Positions 12,143 to 24,372 are shown, counted from the first letter of the stretch. The stretch is DNA of 64,000 nucleotides from Trichodelitschia bisporula (GCA_010356995.1 ML996699.1:341697-405696), one strand, 5' to 3'. The notes: generated by a model not told the origin, from the letters alone. Numbers and translations are program-made.

Positions 12143-14206
12143 TTAGCGCCACCGCTTCCTGTCCAATGGCGCGGTAAGGTTAGGTTCTCCCGAATAGTGG
12201 GAAAAAAAGAAGAAAAAAAAAAAGGCATCGCTTTCATAATCACGTAGTTTTTGGCTCGATCCGCACAATTTCCTTGAAGTCACACAGACTCTTTGGGCAA
12301 AGGTGTCCATGAAAACTGAATCATCCAGGTCGCTTGACACGGAGAAGTCACATGAACTGGCTGTGCGTCCTTTGACGGCTTGATATCCTGAAGTTATTAG
12401 TAGGGTGCTGGCAGACAGGCGACTGTACAAACCTTTCGCCTCAAGAATTTTGATCAAGTCACGGATCGAGGTGTCCGCGGGAAGATTCAGAACAACATCT
12501 CCGCAGCTGGCTGGCTGACCACATTCTGAAAGTTGCAGACACTTGATTGTAAGAGTCACCTGCTGGGAGGTGGCTGTACTGATTGATGATGACGTTGGTG
12601 GTGGCAAGGCTGACAATGTACCAGGCTCATATTCGGAAGGAACGGTGTCATCTAGCTCAAGGACTTGAGAGGAAATATCTGATGCTCTAACTGAGACGAC
12701 TTTTTGCCGCTTTGCGATACTGGCCGTATCTTCTGCTTTCCGAGACAGTGGTTTATGTGGCGGTCTCGGCGGCGGATCCGATCCTGTAATTGGAGAACGG
12801 GGAGATTGACGATGAGCCGTATCTTCAGCAGTGCTGCTTGCAGATGGGTTCTGGGACGAAGCAGAGCATTCGGTGGTAGGTGGTTGAGCGAAGGTGTCCA
12901 CCGCGACCATGTCAACGATGGCCTGTTCGATCGGAAGATAACTCTGGCTGGTCGCATTGGGGAACCTGCACATAGCACGGTGGTCGGCCATTATTGGAGC
13001 CATCCTTTCATTTGGGATACCGATGGTCGCGGAGTCACGGTCCACAATCTGATATCATAAGCAAACACCAGCCTCGTTGCCGCCTACTTACCAGATTGGA
13101 CCTGGTTCCAATGCCTCGGCGCTCGTAGAATGAGACAATTTGCATATTTTTTGCTCGTTGAACGAACTGACGGGAAATCGCCTGGAGAGGGTCGGACTTC
13201 GCCTTGAGAACCCGTAGGAGGTCGGTTCGGAGTGCAGACCCGAAGGCAAGGGCGTTGGGTACTCTGCCTATCTTCTCTGCCCGGGAAGCAAGATCGGCGC
13301 CGCGATGGGGTGTCCCAAAAAACACAATGCCTTTGCAGCTTTGAAGGATGTGACCGTACTGGCTGTCATTCTCGTGGGCTGTGATGAGAGCCTGGGACGT
13401 GAGAGCCTGCACTTTATGCAAAGGCGAGACTAACCTTCTTGACCACAATTCCGCCGAGGCTGTGGCCAACAAATATCAGAGGCCGGTCGATCGAAGCCTG
13501 CTTGAGGTCAGCCATGTTGGTACAGGATGCTTTACTTGCCTTGGTGCGACGGTGATCCGAAAGTCGGTTCAACAAACTCAGCGCAAAATCATCCAGGTCC
13601 GCCGTACTCCCGCTGAAAGCCAGCCGGGAGTCGTATCCGAAGGTCATGATGCGGGCATTCGGAAGCTTCCGGGGAAGGAAGTCTTTGAGCCACAACTTGC
13701 CCGTTGAGGGATCGGTGAAAGTGTTTCGACAGTGCCCATTGAGGCCATGAAGAGCGACGATACTATAACTGTTAGAGCGAGTTAACAGTTATTGGCGAAA
13801 GCGGACATACTCAACATCTACTTGGGCTTCCGACCCAGGAATCACATCAGGCTCGTACAAGATAAAGAGCCCGAAGGGCTCTTCAGTGACTTCTTCACGA
13901 GCATCACTGGACTGAGAAGTCGATGCCAGGTGTACTGCAGTAACTCCTTCACGAGCATCACTGGACTGAGAAGTTGATGTCGGGTGTAATGTAGTGCTAT
14001 CAGACAAATGCGAGCTCGAACGTTTGGACTTGAAGCTGAAAAGCCGTTGCGCCTGCGAAGGTAAACAGACCGCCTTGTCTAGAGCACGATCCGCCTACCT
14101 GTCTCTTGTACTTGCTGGGAAAACCAGGCTCTCTCGGGCTCTCGTTGGATGCGACATCTCCCGGCACCAGTGGCCCACTTTCGGGCCGATCCTCGGATGG
14201 TGGCAT
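12143..14206 (-). CDS. SesB/SERAC1-like alpha/beta-hydrolase, stand-alone
   Basis: Putative serine esterase/lipase of the type found at the N-terminus of many fungal NLR proteins (SesB) and in SERAC1. Six exons: 14206-14099, 14052-13811, 13768-13435, 13391-13092, 13048-12433 and 12387-12143, with introns of 42-46 nt; all phases fit and give 614 aa. Motifs: VALHGLNG near 121, nucleophile elbow GHSLGG (Ser about 220) followed by IVVKKALI, FFGTPHRGAD, and ADHRAMCRF with the likely catalytic His about 351. No NB-ARC or repeat domain follows; instead there is a Ser/Pro-rich linker and a roughly 100-residue C-terminus I cannot place. A 54-bp tandem duplication sits in the N-terminus. The last intron (45 nt, 12388-12432) is in frame and could be misread as coding. 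A role in allorecognition or defence is inference. Confidence 0.8.
12197..12223 (-). repeat. homopolymeric A/T tract in 3' end of esterase gene
   Basis: Runs of A on the + strand encode seven consecutive phenylalanines near the esterase C-terminus. They may instead be the pyrimidine tract of a further 3' intron. Confidence 0.5.
13882..13989 (-). repeat. 54-bp tandem duplication in esterase N-terminus
   Basis: Two copies with a 54-bp period, about 85-90% identical by eye, each encoding STSQSSDARE followed by eight less conserved residues. Being in frame, the duplication lengthens the disordered N-terminus by 18 residues. Confidence 0.85.
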
Positions 14207-15207
14207 GGCGTACTAGGCGAATATGATTTTCGAGTATCGTGAGGAACAGATGGCAACCACGAAAACGAGGCCAGGTGAAAAACTGTAAGGCAGCAGAAGA
14301 CGAGGCTCAGCTGCTTCACCCACACAAGTGAGGCGGGGGACGGCGCTGACTCTGTTGCCCAAGGCAGACTGCGTTGGCCTACTGCCAAGACGTTACACAG
14401 CGGCCGTGACCAGTCAAAAAATTCATGGCCTGCTTGCTTGTGGATCTTTGCTGAAGGGGCGCATTACGACTTTTTCACGCAGCCCTTGGGCGGTGGAGCG
14501 GCCTCCAATTGATACGGGAGCCCATTTCGGTTGCCGATATCACGTGATCTAGCCTCGTCTGGTATTCGTACATCTACGACCTTGAACCTCAACGACGATC
14601 AGTACAGGACTTGTAAGAGGTGGATGTAAGTTATGAGCTTATACCACAGCTATAGAGTCGAAGTAGTCTCAGACGCAGCGACTGTCGAACATCGGACATC
14701 GGACACGGCGCTGTTCAACAATGACAATGCCCGAAACCCATCGGGTCACTACCCATCGTGAGACCTCGTGCTTTTCCATCATGCAGTTTGGACTGAAGAT
14801 TGCCAGACAGTCATTGTCATGCCGGCTGTCATCCACAAGCACCCGGTTACCGCAACCGAGCGATATGTTGTCAGATCCCGGTAGTCACCGATGCTGCCAC
14901 GTGATACTTGCTTGTCGATGTGATCTCAACGTCATCCTAACCTCCACACCAGTCACCTAGCCTCGCCGTGGAGAGGGCCATTCAATAAACGATCCAAATG
15001 TTCCTATCTTGATCATGAGCGCAGAGAGGATCGGGTAACTTTGACCGCATCGTAAGCTCGGATCGGCATTGCACCCCGCCGAGGTTACCCCTCAGTCGCG
15101 TCATCTTGCGCTAGAGTGCCTCTAATGGAGAATCACCTTTCGATGCAACATGCGACGTCTTCGTAACCTATCGGCAAGGAATTCGCCGCTCCGATTGCCA
15201 TCCCGCA
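14207..15207. other. intergenic, no gene seen
   Basis: Shared upstream region of the SesB-like esterase (minus) and the oxygenase (plus). Only short open frames, no TATA box or RNA gene recognised. Confidence 0.6.
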
Positions 15208-16332
15208 ATGTCCGCACTCCCGATCCTCGACCTCTCGGCCACTGCCGACACTAACCGGCGGCCCGAACTCCTTGCACAGCTCCGAGCCTCCCTCTTCGAC
15301 ATCGGGTTCTTGTACATCTCAAACCACGGCGTCCCGGAGCCCGTGATATCTCACCTAACTGCCTTCCTGCCGCGCCTCTTCGATCTCTCCGAAGCATCCA
15401 AAGCGGCGCTCTCGAAACTCAACTCCCCGCATTTCTTGGGCTACAGCGGCTTTGCCGAGGAGACCACGCGAGGCGAGCGGGATCTGCGCGAGCAATTCGA
15501 CTTCGCAACGGAGCTACCCCTGGTTTGGACCGGAGGGGATGTTGGAGCTGCGAAGGGCGGAGGTGAAGCCTATTCACAGCTGTTCTGGCGGCTGCGCGGA
15601 CCGAATCAATGGCCCGAAGAGTCGGAGCTGCCCGGGTTTCGGGCCGCGCTGACCGAGTAGGCACGCACTCCTCTCCAGCTAACACCACCTCACACTCACA
15701 GCTACCACGACGCCCTCGCCGCTCTTTCCTACTGCTTCGTGCACCTCGTCGAGGAAGCATTCTCCATTCCGGTAGGCACGTTTGACAACTTCTTCCGCCC
15801 GGCGCCACAGCACCGCATCAAACTAGTCAAGTACCCCCCAATCACCCCTTCAATCACATCATCCACGTCCCTCGGAGTAGGCCCCCATGCCGATACATCT
15901 GGCTGGCTGACGTTCTTGCTTCAACCTTCCCCACACAACAGCCTGGAGGTCCTCTCCCCACAGACTGGAGAATGGATTCCAGCTCCGCCGGTGCCAGGTA
16001 CGTTTGTCGTCAACTTCGGCCATGCCTTTGAGGCGGCAACGGCGGGTGCGGTTCGTGCGACTGTGCATCGCGTGCGTGCGCCGGAGCAACCTGCTGAGCC
16101 CAGATACTCGGTCCCCTTTTTCATGGGTCTACCACTTGGCGCGCGGGTTAGCAATGTTAGAGAGTGGATTCCGCGGCATGTGCTTGAAATGAGGAAAGAT
16201 AGAGAGGAGCCTGAAGAGGATCCTAGATGGGAGGTGCTGGGGGAGGCGCAGTTGAGGAAATGGATCAGGAGTCATGTGGACGTTGCGAAGAAGTGGTATG
16301 GGAGCGACGCGGTTGCCTATTATTCACAGTGA
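15208..16332 (+). CDS. 2-oxoglutarate/Fe(II) dioxygenase, IPNS-like
   Basis: Non-haem iron oxygenase of the isopenicillin N synthase-like superfamily; such enzymes hydroxylate or desaturate small molecules using 2-oxoglutarate. Exons 15208-15656 and 15702-16332, intron of 45 nt, 359 aa. N-terminal DIOX_N features: PILDLSA, then GFLYISNHGVPE and FLGYSGFAEE. Catalytic jelly roll: iron ligands HAD (His about 212, Asp about 214) in GVGPHADTSGW and a distal His in RATVHRV, with the 2-oxoglutarate-binding Arg-x-Ser in EPRYSVPFF. All key residues are present, so the enzyme should be active. Substrate unknown; there is no adjacent biosynthetic core enzyme. Confidence 0.85.
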
Positions 16333-17640
16333 GCGATTCAGGTGTGACAATGATGCAAAATTGGAAATCAGTGTGCTCTTTGTTGTGCGAAGCCAAGGTT
16401 GAGATGTATGGGACTTCGGTACCACAGCTTCAAGCCCGAAGGTCGGAAGAGCAAGTTGGGAATTGCCCTGTCTTATAGAGGATACCGAGCTGCACATCAG
16501 TGCCCTAACCCACAGCATCTTGGTCCCGAGACAGGAAACGTACTACATCCCTGCATGCTTGAAGTACTGATCCATGGATTCCTGCTGGCTTAAGCACGGA
16601 ACGCTTCCTTAAAGCTGGACGAAACTGCATGATGTATTCGAATACAGGACCAATAGGCAGTAACCGGACACCGATATCAAAAGGCTAGTTCCTGATTGGA
16701 TGAACCGGTTGCTTTTCGGTTCGGCAGTTAGTATCCACCATGCTTGCGGGGCAGTTTTCCCATATGTAGCTAACAACGGATGGGGGAAAAGAAGGAACTT
16801 CTCTTCAGATCCCAGCGGCGACCTTAGCCCAAGACCATTGTATTCGAGCTGAGCTTACGGAGTATATCTGGAAAGATACTGCAGTATCCCGCTCCGGCCA
16901 TGAAATCGGTAGTTCCAGATCGAAGAGACGTTAGGAGTGTCGATAAAAGAAGACGGTGGGGTTCAATCGCGATCCGCCATTGGAGCATCGCCATGCTTGT
17001 TCGCCATCGGAAAGTCTTTCCCTTTCGGACCAATAACCTGCAAGCATGGGGTATCGGGAGATATTGACTTTTTTTGGTACTACGTCCTCATGGCGACTGA
17101 AAAGTCCCCAAGCTGCCTTCCCGCTTTTCCGCCCCTAGAATACAGTGTGGAGAAGAGGGATGGAGGTGGGGAAAAGGGTCCGATAGAGTCGTAACTGATG
17201 ATGGGAGAGGCAGTGTGAAGGCCTTGCAGAGAGTCAAGAAGTCATGACTATGATATCTTGACCATCGAGCGAGAGTTTTGAGAAATAGGACATCGGCTAA
17301 CGTGAGCCCACAAAGAGTCTTCCCCCGTTCAAGAATGAGTTGACGGTGTAGCTATTGAACTCGATTTCATATTTCAGTCAAGTGAGAGGGTGGAGTGCAC
17401 CCTTGGCTTGGCAGGGAACAATCTGTTCTTCTCCGGGCACGGACCACCAACGCCTCCCAACTCCCTTTCACAAGCTTTCGGCTTCCGATAGCCCGTCTAC
17501 ACCCAACTATCCACGTTTCTGTCCCTCTCTCCGCCCATATCCTCCCGCCTTACTCCAGCCCTCCACGATCCTCACGTATTCGCATCCCGAAGGCCATCAA
17601 TTGGACACTTAGACCGAAACCCTCTTCCCCCACCGAAACC
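16333..17640. other. intergenic, no gene seen
   Basis: 1.3 kb between the oxygenase and cytochrome b5. The last 250 bp are CT-rich, as is common just upstream of fungal start codons. No gene recognised. Confidence 0.6.
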
Positions 17641-18159
17641 ATGAGCCAAAAGCTGTTCACCTACGCCGAAGTCGCCGAGCACAGCACGAAGAAGGACTTG
17701 TACGTGGTCGTGCACGACAAGGTCTACAATGTCTCCAGCTTCGTGGATGAGCACCCGTACGGCACCCGTGGCAGCTGCATCTCCCCCTCCTAATGTGCTT
17801 GCTGACACGTATCCGCAGCGGTGGTGAGGAGGTCCTCGTAGACGTCGCGGGCCAGGACTCCACCGAAGCCTTCGAGGACGTTGGGCACAGCGACGAGGCG
17901 CGCGAGATCCTGGACGGCCTCGAGGTCGGCGTGCTAAACCGCCAGGTACATCCCTCCCGTACACATATTTTCCCTAGGCTAATACGCGCAGCCCGGCGAC
18001 CCTGTGCCCAAGGCTTCGAAGCCTGCATCTCAGTCCGCAAACTCGTCGTCAGGAGGCGCCGGCGTTGGTGTTGGCCTGTATGCGGTTCTGGTTATCGGCG
18101 GTGCGCTCGCGTTTGGCGCGTACAAGTACCTCGAAATGCAGAAGGAGAAGCAGGTTTAG
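17641..18159 (+). CDS. cytochrome b5, tail-anchored
   Basis: Microsomal electron carrier for desaturases, P450s and sterol enzymes. Exons 17641-17756, 17819-17945 and 17992-18159; introns of 62 and 46 nt; 136 aa. The haem domain begins [20 protein letters not shown]. Axial ligand motif HPGGEEVL is created precisely by the first splice (His about 38), and the second ligand is in [13 protein letters not shown] (His about 62). A Ser/Gly-rich linker leads to one C-terminal membrane helix ([21 protein letters not shown]), a tail anchor for the ER. Length and architecture match the microsomal form. The desaturase-like gene 31 kb away is not obviously linked. Confidence 0.93.
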
Positions 18160-18920
18160 ATGAGCTTGGGCAGACGGTGGGAGTGTGTGGACTGGCGTAG
18201 AGCACGATGGCGCGGTGGATATCTGCGGGGCATTGTACAAGATTTGCACCAGGTACGCGCGGGCAGCATTTTGATCATGTAGCGCGGTCGAGGGGACGCT
18301 GCTTGTGTATTCATGGGCTGGGATTAATGGCTGCAGTGGGATTCTGCGCCGGGCGTCCTCATCTTTAGAAGTCATTTGCGTCTGCAATTTTTTCACCTGC
18401 CGTATTTCTTTGTGTAGTTCGCTAACATTGCACGAGAGACTTCACTGACATCCTCCTACCATCTGCGCATTTGTTTGTTCCTCGGGACATGTTTGGATTT
18501 GGGTATGTGCTCGGAGCTCACGTAAGGCGCGTCCTGATTCGTCCATCTGTCCGATCGGCGAATACTCGGACTAATGGCCTGACGCCTTACTGACCACGTG
18601 TACGGATACGGAGGTAGTTAATCTTCAGATCTGATGGGTGAGGCTGGCGTAAAGCAAAATATCGCACACATTGTAGAACTACTCAGTCAAGTCAAAGTCT
18701 GAAAGCCTCGTAACTTCGGCGTCTCGAGTGTAAATTCGTACTCTAAGCTGACGGTGGAATGCATGTCTGGCACCCACATTAGGGAGCACAGAAGACGACA
18801 GAACCCCCACTATTCAAGCTCGATCCTAACACCGTACACCCAGATACAAGTACACCATGATCCATAGCAGCATCACCCAGCCTGATCCTAACGCCAAACC
18901 GAGCATCCGTCAAATCCACG
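18160..18920. other. intergenic, no gene seen
   Basis: Downstream ends of the convergent cytochrome b5 and RSC9 genes. No gene or RNA recognised. Confidence 0.6.
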
Positions 18921-21900
18921 CTACTCCTGCAGTTTCGCAAAAGACCCAGCATACATCAGACCCTCGATCAGGGGCATGTACTCCCGCAGAGTCTGGTTGT
19001 ACGCCATGACGTGGAAGATGCGATCGCGCACGGGGATGAAGCACTTATCAACCAGCTGCTCCGCCTGCTGTTCGTCACGCATGCGGCGACCTTCGTCGAT
19101 CTTGCCCATCTGGCGCGCCAGATTACGCAGGACAAACACACTCGCAACCGGAATGCCTGTCGGCTCGCCGCGCTCATCCACCTGGGTGTTGAAAAACACC
19201 GTCGGCGGCAGAGGCTCCGGCACCACCTCGTCTGGCATACGGTTATGACGGCGCCGCAACTCCGCCTTCTCTGACTTGTCAGGCAAGTGGACTTGGATGT
19301 GGTTGCACACAACACGCAGATCGGGTACACCGGAGACGGGGAAGTGGCGGCAGGTGCTCCAGTGGCAGTTGTAGGTCCGAGTCTCGCCCTCGGGAACGGC
19401 GGGCGGGATGAACTTCCCCGTCGTCGGGTCCTTGGATCCGCCGAGGTGGACGGTGAAGATGTGCTCCCAGAGCTCTTGGGGATTGAGGACACTGAGTCCG
19501 CACTCAATCATGGGCGGAGGCGGACCCATGGTTCCGACAGTACCGTTCGCAGGCGCAGGTACAGGAGAACCATTCGTCTGGACCGGACCGCCGTTAGTAT
19601 TGCCAGGACTCATAACACCGTTGGTAGGCGCCGGAGTTGGGGCAGCCGGGCTACGCCACAGACACTGCGGATAGCGCACACCGCGGGGATCGACCGGCGC
19701 AACCCTCGGGCGTACACCGCGTATAGTGTACTTAGGCCGGGCCGGGTCCACCTTGTTAGGAACGACCATCGCATTAGCACCCGGGTATGTAACCGAAACA
19801 TTGGAGATGAAGTCTTTAGCCTGCATGTGCCTGGGCTGTGGAGAAGTGGCAAAGGACTGTGTGTAGGCGGACCACAACTCCAGCTGCGTGATCTCGGAGT
19901 TTGGATCTTCCTCTACGCATGCGCGCAACCTGATCCGTTAGCTTTATCTTTGGCCATTGATGCTATGGGGGAGCTTACCAAGCTGCGCTTTGTTCGCGCT
20001 CACCGCCGGTCTTGAGAAGATTCTGGACGATCGATTCCGACAGCTTCGGCGCCATGTTGCCCGGGCGCGTGTGACGCGGCACCGGCGGGGCGGCATGGAC
20101 GGCCGTAGTCGCTCCATACATGAGCATACGCGCCAATTGATGGACCAGAGCCTCGCAGTCGATGCTGTCGGACAGAAACTCGACGTTCTCCGTAATCGCC
20201 GTATAGTGATGAAGAAACTCGAGACACGCGTGGCACATATCCTCGTCGGGGAGTAACAAGGAGTCGCTGATCAGCTTCAGAGCAGCAAGCGGTACGTTTC
20301 TGAGCGTGTTCTTGGCTTCCAGATTGTTTGCGATCCGGGCAAGCGCGCGGAGGGTCGTGATGAACACGCCTCTGTCCTTCGTTTGGAGTTGCTTCAGCAG
20401 AGTGACATACATCGGGTCAGCGGCGTCCAAGGCGAGGAACTTGGTGAACGCCTCGGCAATCTCCAGCGCGTAGTGCTGAGATTCCGTGACGGCAGGGTGA
20501 TTCGGAAGATTGAGCATGATAGTGATGAGGTCGCGAGTCAAGTCCATTGTCGAGAGGTACTGTGCATTCTGTTCAAGCATGGACATGTTTCGCAGCACCA
20601 GCATCGCTTCATTCATGTCTTCGATGATCCGAGCAGCTTCGTCGGACAGCACGTTGTTCTCGGTAAAAGGACGCGCGTCTTTGAGCTTCTCCAGTAGATC
20701 GGAAGTTCCAGAAAGGCCATCAAGGACGTTTTTCTCAGTGGTGGACTCGCCGGTATACGAGACCCTCCACTCGATGCCATGGAACGGGATGCTCACCTTC
20801 AGCACACGCTCCATAAGTGTTTCGGCAAGCCCAGGAAACAGGTCGAACATGAACTTGTCGCCCCGCTCGTGAGAGATCTTGACCAAATGGTGCAAAGCGT
20901 AGCGGACTTCGGCAGGGATCCCAGACTGTAGAGCCAACTTGGCACGGACGTAGATATTAGGGCCAGGGAAACCCGCTGAGGAATTTATCAGATCAGGATG
21001 AGGGGGTACGGAGTTTGGAGGCTTACTGCCAGGAAGCATGGTAGGACCACGGGGTTGCGGCACACCCTTTGCAGCACGGCGCTGCGCCATCATGCGCTTC
21101 GCCATCTCACGATAGTAGCCCGGGTTGTTGCCTGGCGTGGTAACCTGCTTCACGCTAAGGGGAATCTGCGGCATCGGATCGTAGCTCATGATGACGTTCG
21201 CGGAGCTCTTCTTTTCGCCGTTCGCGTTCGTCGTTCCGCCAGGCGTCGGCGAGTTGGTATGCCGCGCCGAGTTGCGCGCACGGGAGCTCGGCGTGTCTGG
21301 CTGACTGCCGAACAGGATGCGCTGCGGAGGAGCTTGTCGGAGGCCTGGGGACGTCAGCGTGAGGGAAGAAGTTTTGGGCGGTGTACCTCGTGTTGCACGG
21401 GCAGCGATATTGGGGGCTTCATCGGTGTCCATCTTGTCGTCCTTCCTGGGGGTTTTCCCATCACTGTCCTCACCTTCAGTGTTGTTTCCGTTAGCAGTCC
21501 CTTCGGCTTCCTGAGTGACGCGCGGTACGTAGTTTTCCACGGTTCGATTCAGCAAATCGCCGCCCCTCGCAGAGACGTCCTCTAGAATCTCCTTTGGAGG
21601 TGGCTCGCGCTTGTGGTGGTCCGATATCTCGTATGCGCTGTGGGATTAGCCTACTGTATTAGATGCAACGGTCCCACATACGCAAGATTTCTGTAGTAGG
21701 CGCTCTTGACCAAGAACGCCAGTGCAATGACATTCGCGTTTGGTGGCAAGAACTCAGCCGCAATCCGCCTCCAAGCTAACTTGTTGCCCCTTGTATCAGA
21801 CGCAATGTCGTAGCCACCCTCAGCTAAAACGCGCTTGTAGAGGCGTAACAGATCGATATGAACGGGGCCGACCTTTGGCGCGGGATCGAACACAGTCCTA

Positions 21901-22187
21901 TAGGCGTTAGCTTCGTTTGTCTGAGATTCTTGTAACTATTTGCTATGGCCTCAATTTGTTTGCCATCACTGGTCGATCTTCGTGCTGCATCAACTTGTAG
22001 TAGGGTGCACGAGAAAGTACGAAGTAGTCGCAAAGGCCCGAAACAAGTAGATGTGAATATCAGAAACTAGGGGCTCTTACCCTCGCTTCTCATGGTATGC
22101 ACGCAACTTCTCTATGAATTCATCATATTCTGGCGTCTTCTCGATGGCTACGGATGAACCGCCCACCGAGCTGCGACGCGGAGGCAT
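18921..22187 (-). CDS. RSC9: Rsc9-like ARID subunit of the RSC chromatin remodeller
   Basis: DNA-binding subunit of the RSC (SWI/SNF-class) nucleosome remodeller. Exons 22187-22081, 21897-21682, 21637-21027, 20975-19979 and 19929-18921; introns 183, 44, 51 and 49 nt; 979 aa. The ARID domain fills about residues 15-105 (YDEFIEKLRAYHEKRG, then VHIDLLRLYKRVLAEGGYD, LVKSAYYRNLAAYE). A helical repeat region follows (SGIPAEVRYALHHLVKISHERGD). The C-terminal half has a C2H2 finger (CHWSTCRHF...CNHIQVH) of the kind annotated as RFX-type in Rsc9 homologues. The 51-nt intron (20976-21026) is a multiple of three and contains no in-frame stop, so only splice signals and the restored GTGFPGPNIYVR reveal it. 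Divergent from the Rec114-like gene. Confidence 0.88.
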
Positions 22188-22763
22188 CGTGAATGAGCGT
22201 GTACGTCCTTGCGGACGACGAGTAACGAAAGGCAGCTCCGGACAGCTAGGATGTATGCAATTTCAGGGATGGCTAATGGTGTTGGCGTTGCTGAAGGGTG
22301 GAGCGCATTCGGGCGCAAAACACGGATCTGCGGTGGTCGAATGTCGTGAAGTCGCGATTCGCGATCTCGAAACGCGGCAGCACACAAGGGTTGCGGGCTC
22401 GGCCTGAGGAGTCACGTGAAATTTTGCCAAGTCTTTCATTTGCGCGCTAAGCTGAGGCTGGTGAGCGCCACATATCTGGGTGGCGCGCTAGGGCCACCCT
22501 TGCTTGTGGGAACCTGAGACGATAAGGCGGAAATAGACATCACGACGACGCTTGCTCCCTCAACTTCATCCCTTCTACTCTACTGCGACCTCAATGCCTC
22601 TAGACCTTAACGAGCCAATGCTTTTCACTGCCACTTGACTGTACCATCGCTAGCAATTTACTGCACCAGTACTCGTAACTGCAGCTTTCATCTCATATAA
22701 ATTCGAGAATTTCGCCTTGTATCCCATCGCCGACTCGTGGCATCACGGCCCTTTTACGGCAAG
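22188..22763. promoter_or_regulatory. divergent intergenic region RSC9 / REC114-like
   Basis: 576 bp separate the two start codons, so both promoters must lie here. No individual motif was recognised with confidence. Confidence 0.45.
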
Positions 22764-24372
22764 ATGCCCCAGTTCCCGCTGCTCAAGTACTCGAAGGCCA
22801 CTAGCCCAGTAGGCGTCCTCAAGTACACCTGGAATCATGCCACCCATGATCTTGCTCTCGTCTTCGACTCTGGCAGCAGCGGTTTCTCGCAGCATCTAAG
22901 CATGCTGAAAGTTTTCCAAGGAGGAACCGCAGTGGTGAGACAATAGTGGCGCTGCTGCTCTATTGGAACCCCATTGTGCCTTCTTCGATTGACTTTGTAT
23001 TGACTTGTGTCGTGCAGGATGCCGTTGACCTTAGAAGCAAGATCCAAGAGGCAAATCAGTTCGCCGAGCAGGCTCGAGAGGCGGGCGTTATCCTGAAAGC
23101 GGAGCAGCTTCACACGACTGTGCTGCACCGGAGAACCGCCTGCTCGGTAGCCATAAAGTATCAGCTAGACGACAGGATGGTTTGGTGATGTCTGGCTTTG
23201 CTTGATTTTTGCTGATCCTGTTGCAGACTCGAAGAATCCAGTTACGATTCTGCTCAGTTCAAGACTTCGATGAAGTCCTTGGAATTCTGAAAGGGATGCA
23301 GTGTACACTCATTGCGATCGACCCCCAAGACGGTCAGAGTCAAGATGGAGATCAATCTCGACCGTCCACTGCAGCGTCCGCTATGATCGAGCATACCCGC
23401 AAACCTACTTTTCTAGCTCCCCAACCTGGTCCTCCATCAAGTGTGGGTTCGGGCTCACATTCGCGGACCGCGAATGCGGATGAGCGGCAGCTTCAGCTTG
23501 ACGTTACGCCTCCTGTGGAATCGCGTTCTTCTTTCGCTGTTTCCAATCGTCACTTCTCGCGACAGCTCCCGACCATCGCGGAGCGCCAGCAGCTCGAACA
23601 GCAATCCGAGCCTTTTATGGACCGACCAATGACTGCCTTGGACCGCACGATGGAGCAGTATGCGGATGATGCTTCGGTCGTTGCTGAGAGTGCTCGGCCG
23701 TCGACTGCTCCAATTCAGCAGGCACCTTCAATGCTACCCCCGAGGAGATTGTTGCCTTTTCAGAAACCGGGTTCGAATTATAAGGGTCACTCTAATGCTG
23801 GATCAAGCTCCAGCAGGCCGCCCAGTTCGGGGTACCCCCTCCCGCCACTCCCTATCCCGAGCTTTGTCAATAAGCCGTCTCCGAAGGGTACTCCGCCCAC
23901 ATCAAAGCGGGCTCAAGCCGAGCCTCGTGTCGGTAAGACGACGCCGGCGGGTTCTTCAATCTGGTCCAATTACGGTAAGGCAAACTCAGCGACAAAGCCA
24001 CCACCCTCCGCTGGAAGTGAGCCGATCACTGGCACTCCGCCCTCGAAGGAGCACAACTTTCGGAGCAGCCCTCCGCTGAATCTCAACCGGATGGCTCAGC
24101 CCAAACCTCCGAACGAGGATACATCAACACCTTCGGAACTCGTAGTTGAGGGCGATGTTTCGAGTGCTCAAGATCAGGTTGGCGCCGAGTCTTTGAAACT
24201 CATCGACCGCAGCATGACTGGGGACCTCGCCGAGTACGCCGCCCTTCCGTATGCGGAACGCATGTCAATGGTAGAGAGCATGATCATCGAGCTTGCAGCC
24301 GACCCTGACTTTCTGACGCTTTGCGAGGATGTCAATGGCTGTTGGCAGAGGATCGGTCTTGAACTCAGCTAA
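22764..24372 (+). CDS. Rec114-like meiotic double-strand-break protein
   Basis: Tentatively Rec114, the Spo11 accessory factor that works with Mei4 and Mer2 on meiotic chromosome axes. Exons 22764-22934, 23018-23179 and 23227-24372; introns 83 and 47 nt; 492 aa. The first about 150 residues read as a compact beta-rich, PH-like domain (LALVFDSGSSGFSQHLSMLK, then KIQEANQFAEQAREAG, IQLRFCSVQDFDEVL). A Ser/Pro-rich disordered middle of about 270 residues follows. The last 35 residues form a conserved-looking helix pair (ADPDFLTLCEDVNGCWQRIG) with the Trp-x-x-Ile pattern of the Rec114 C-terminal dimerisation/Mei4-binding motif. This layout (PH, linker, C-terminal helix) is the Rec114 architecture, but family sequences diverge fast, so the call is a hypothesis. 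Confidence 0.55.
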
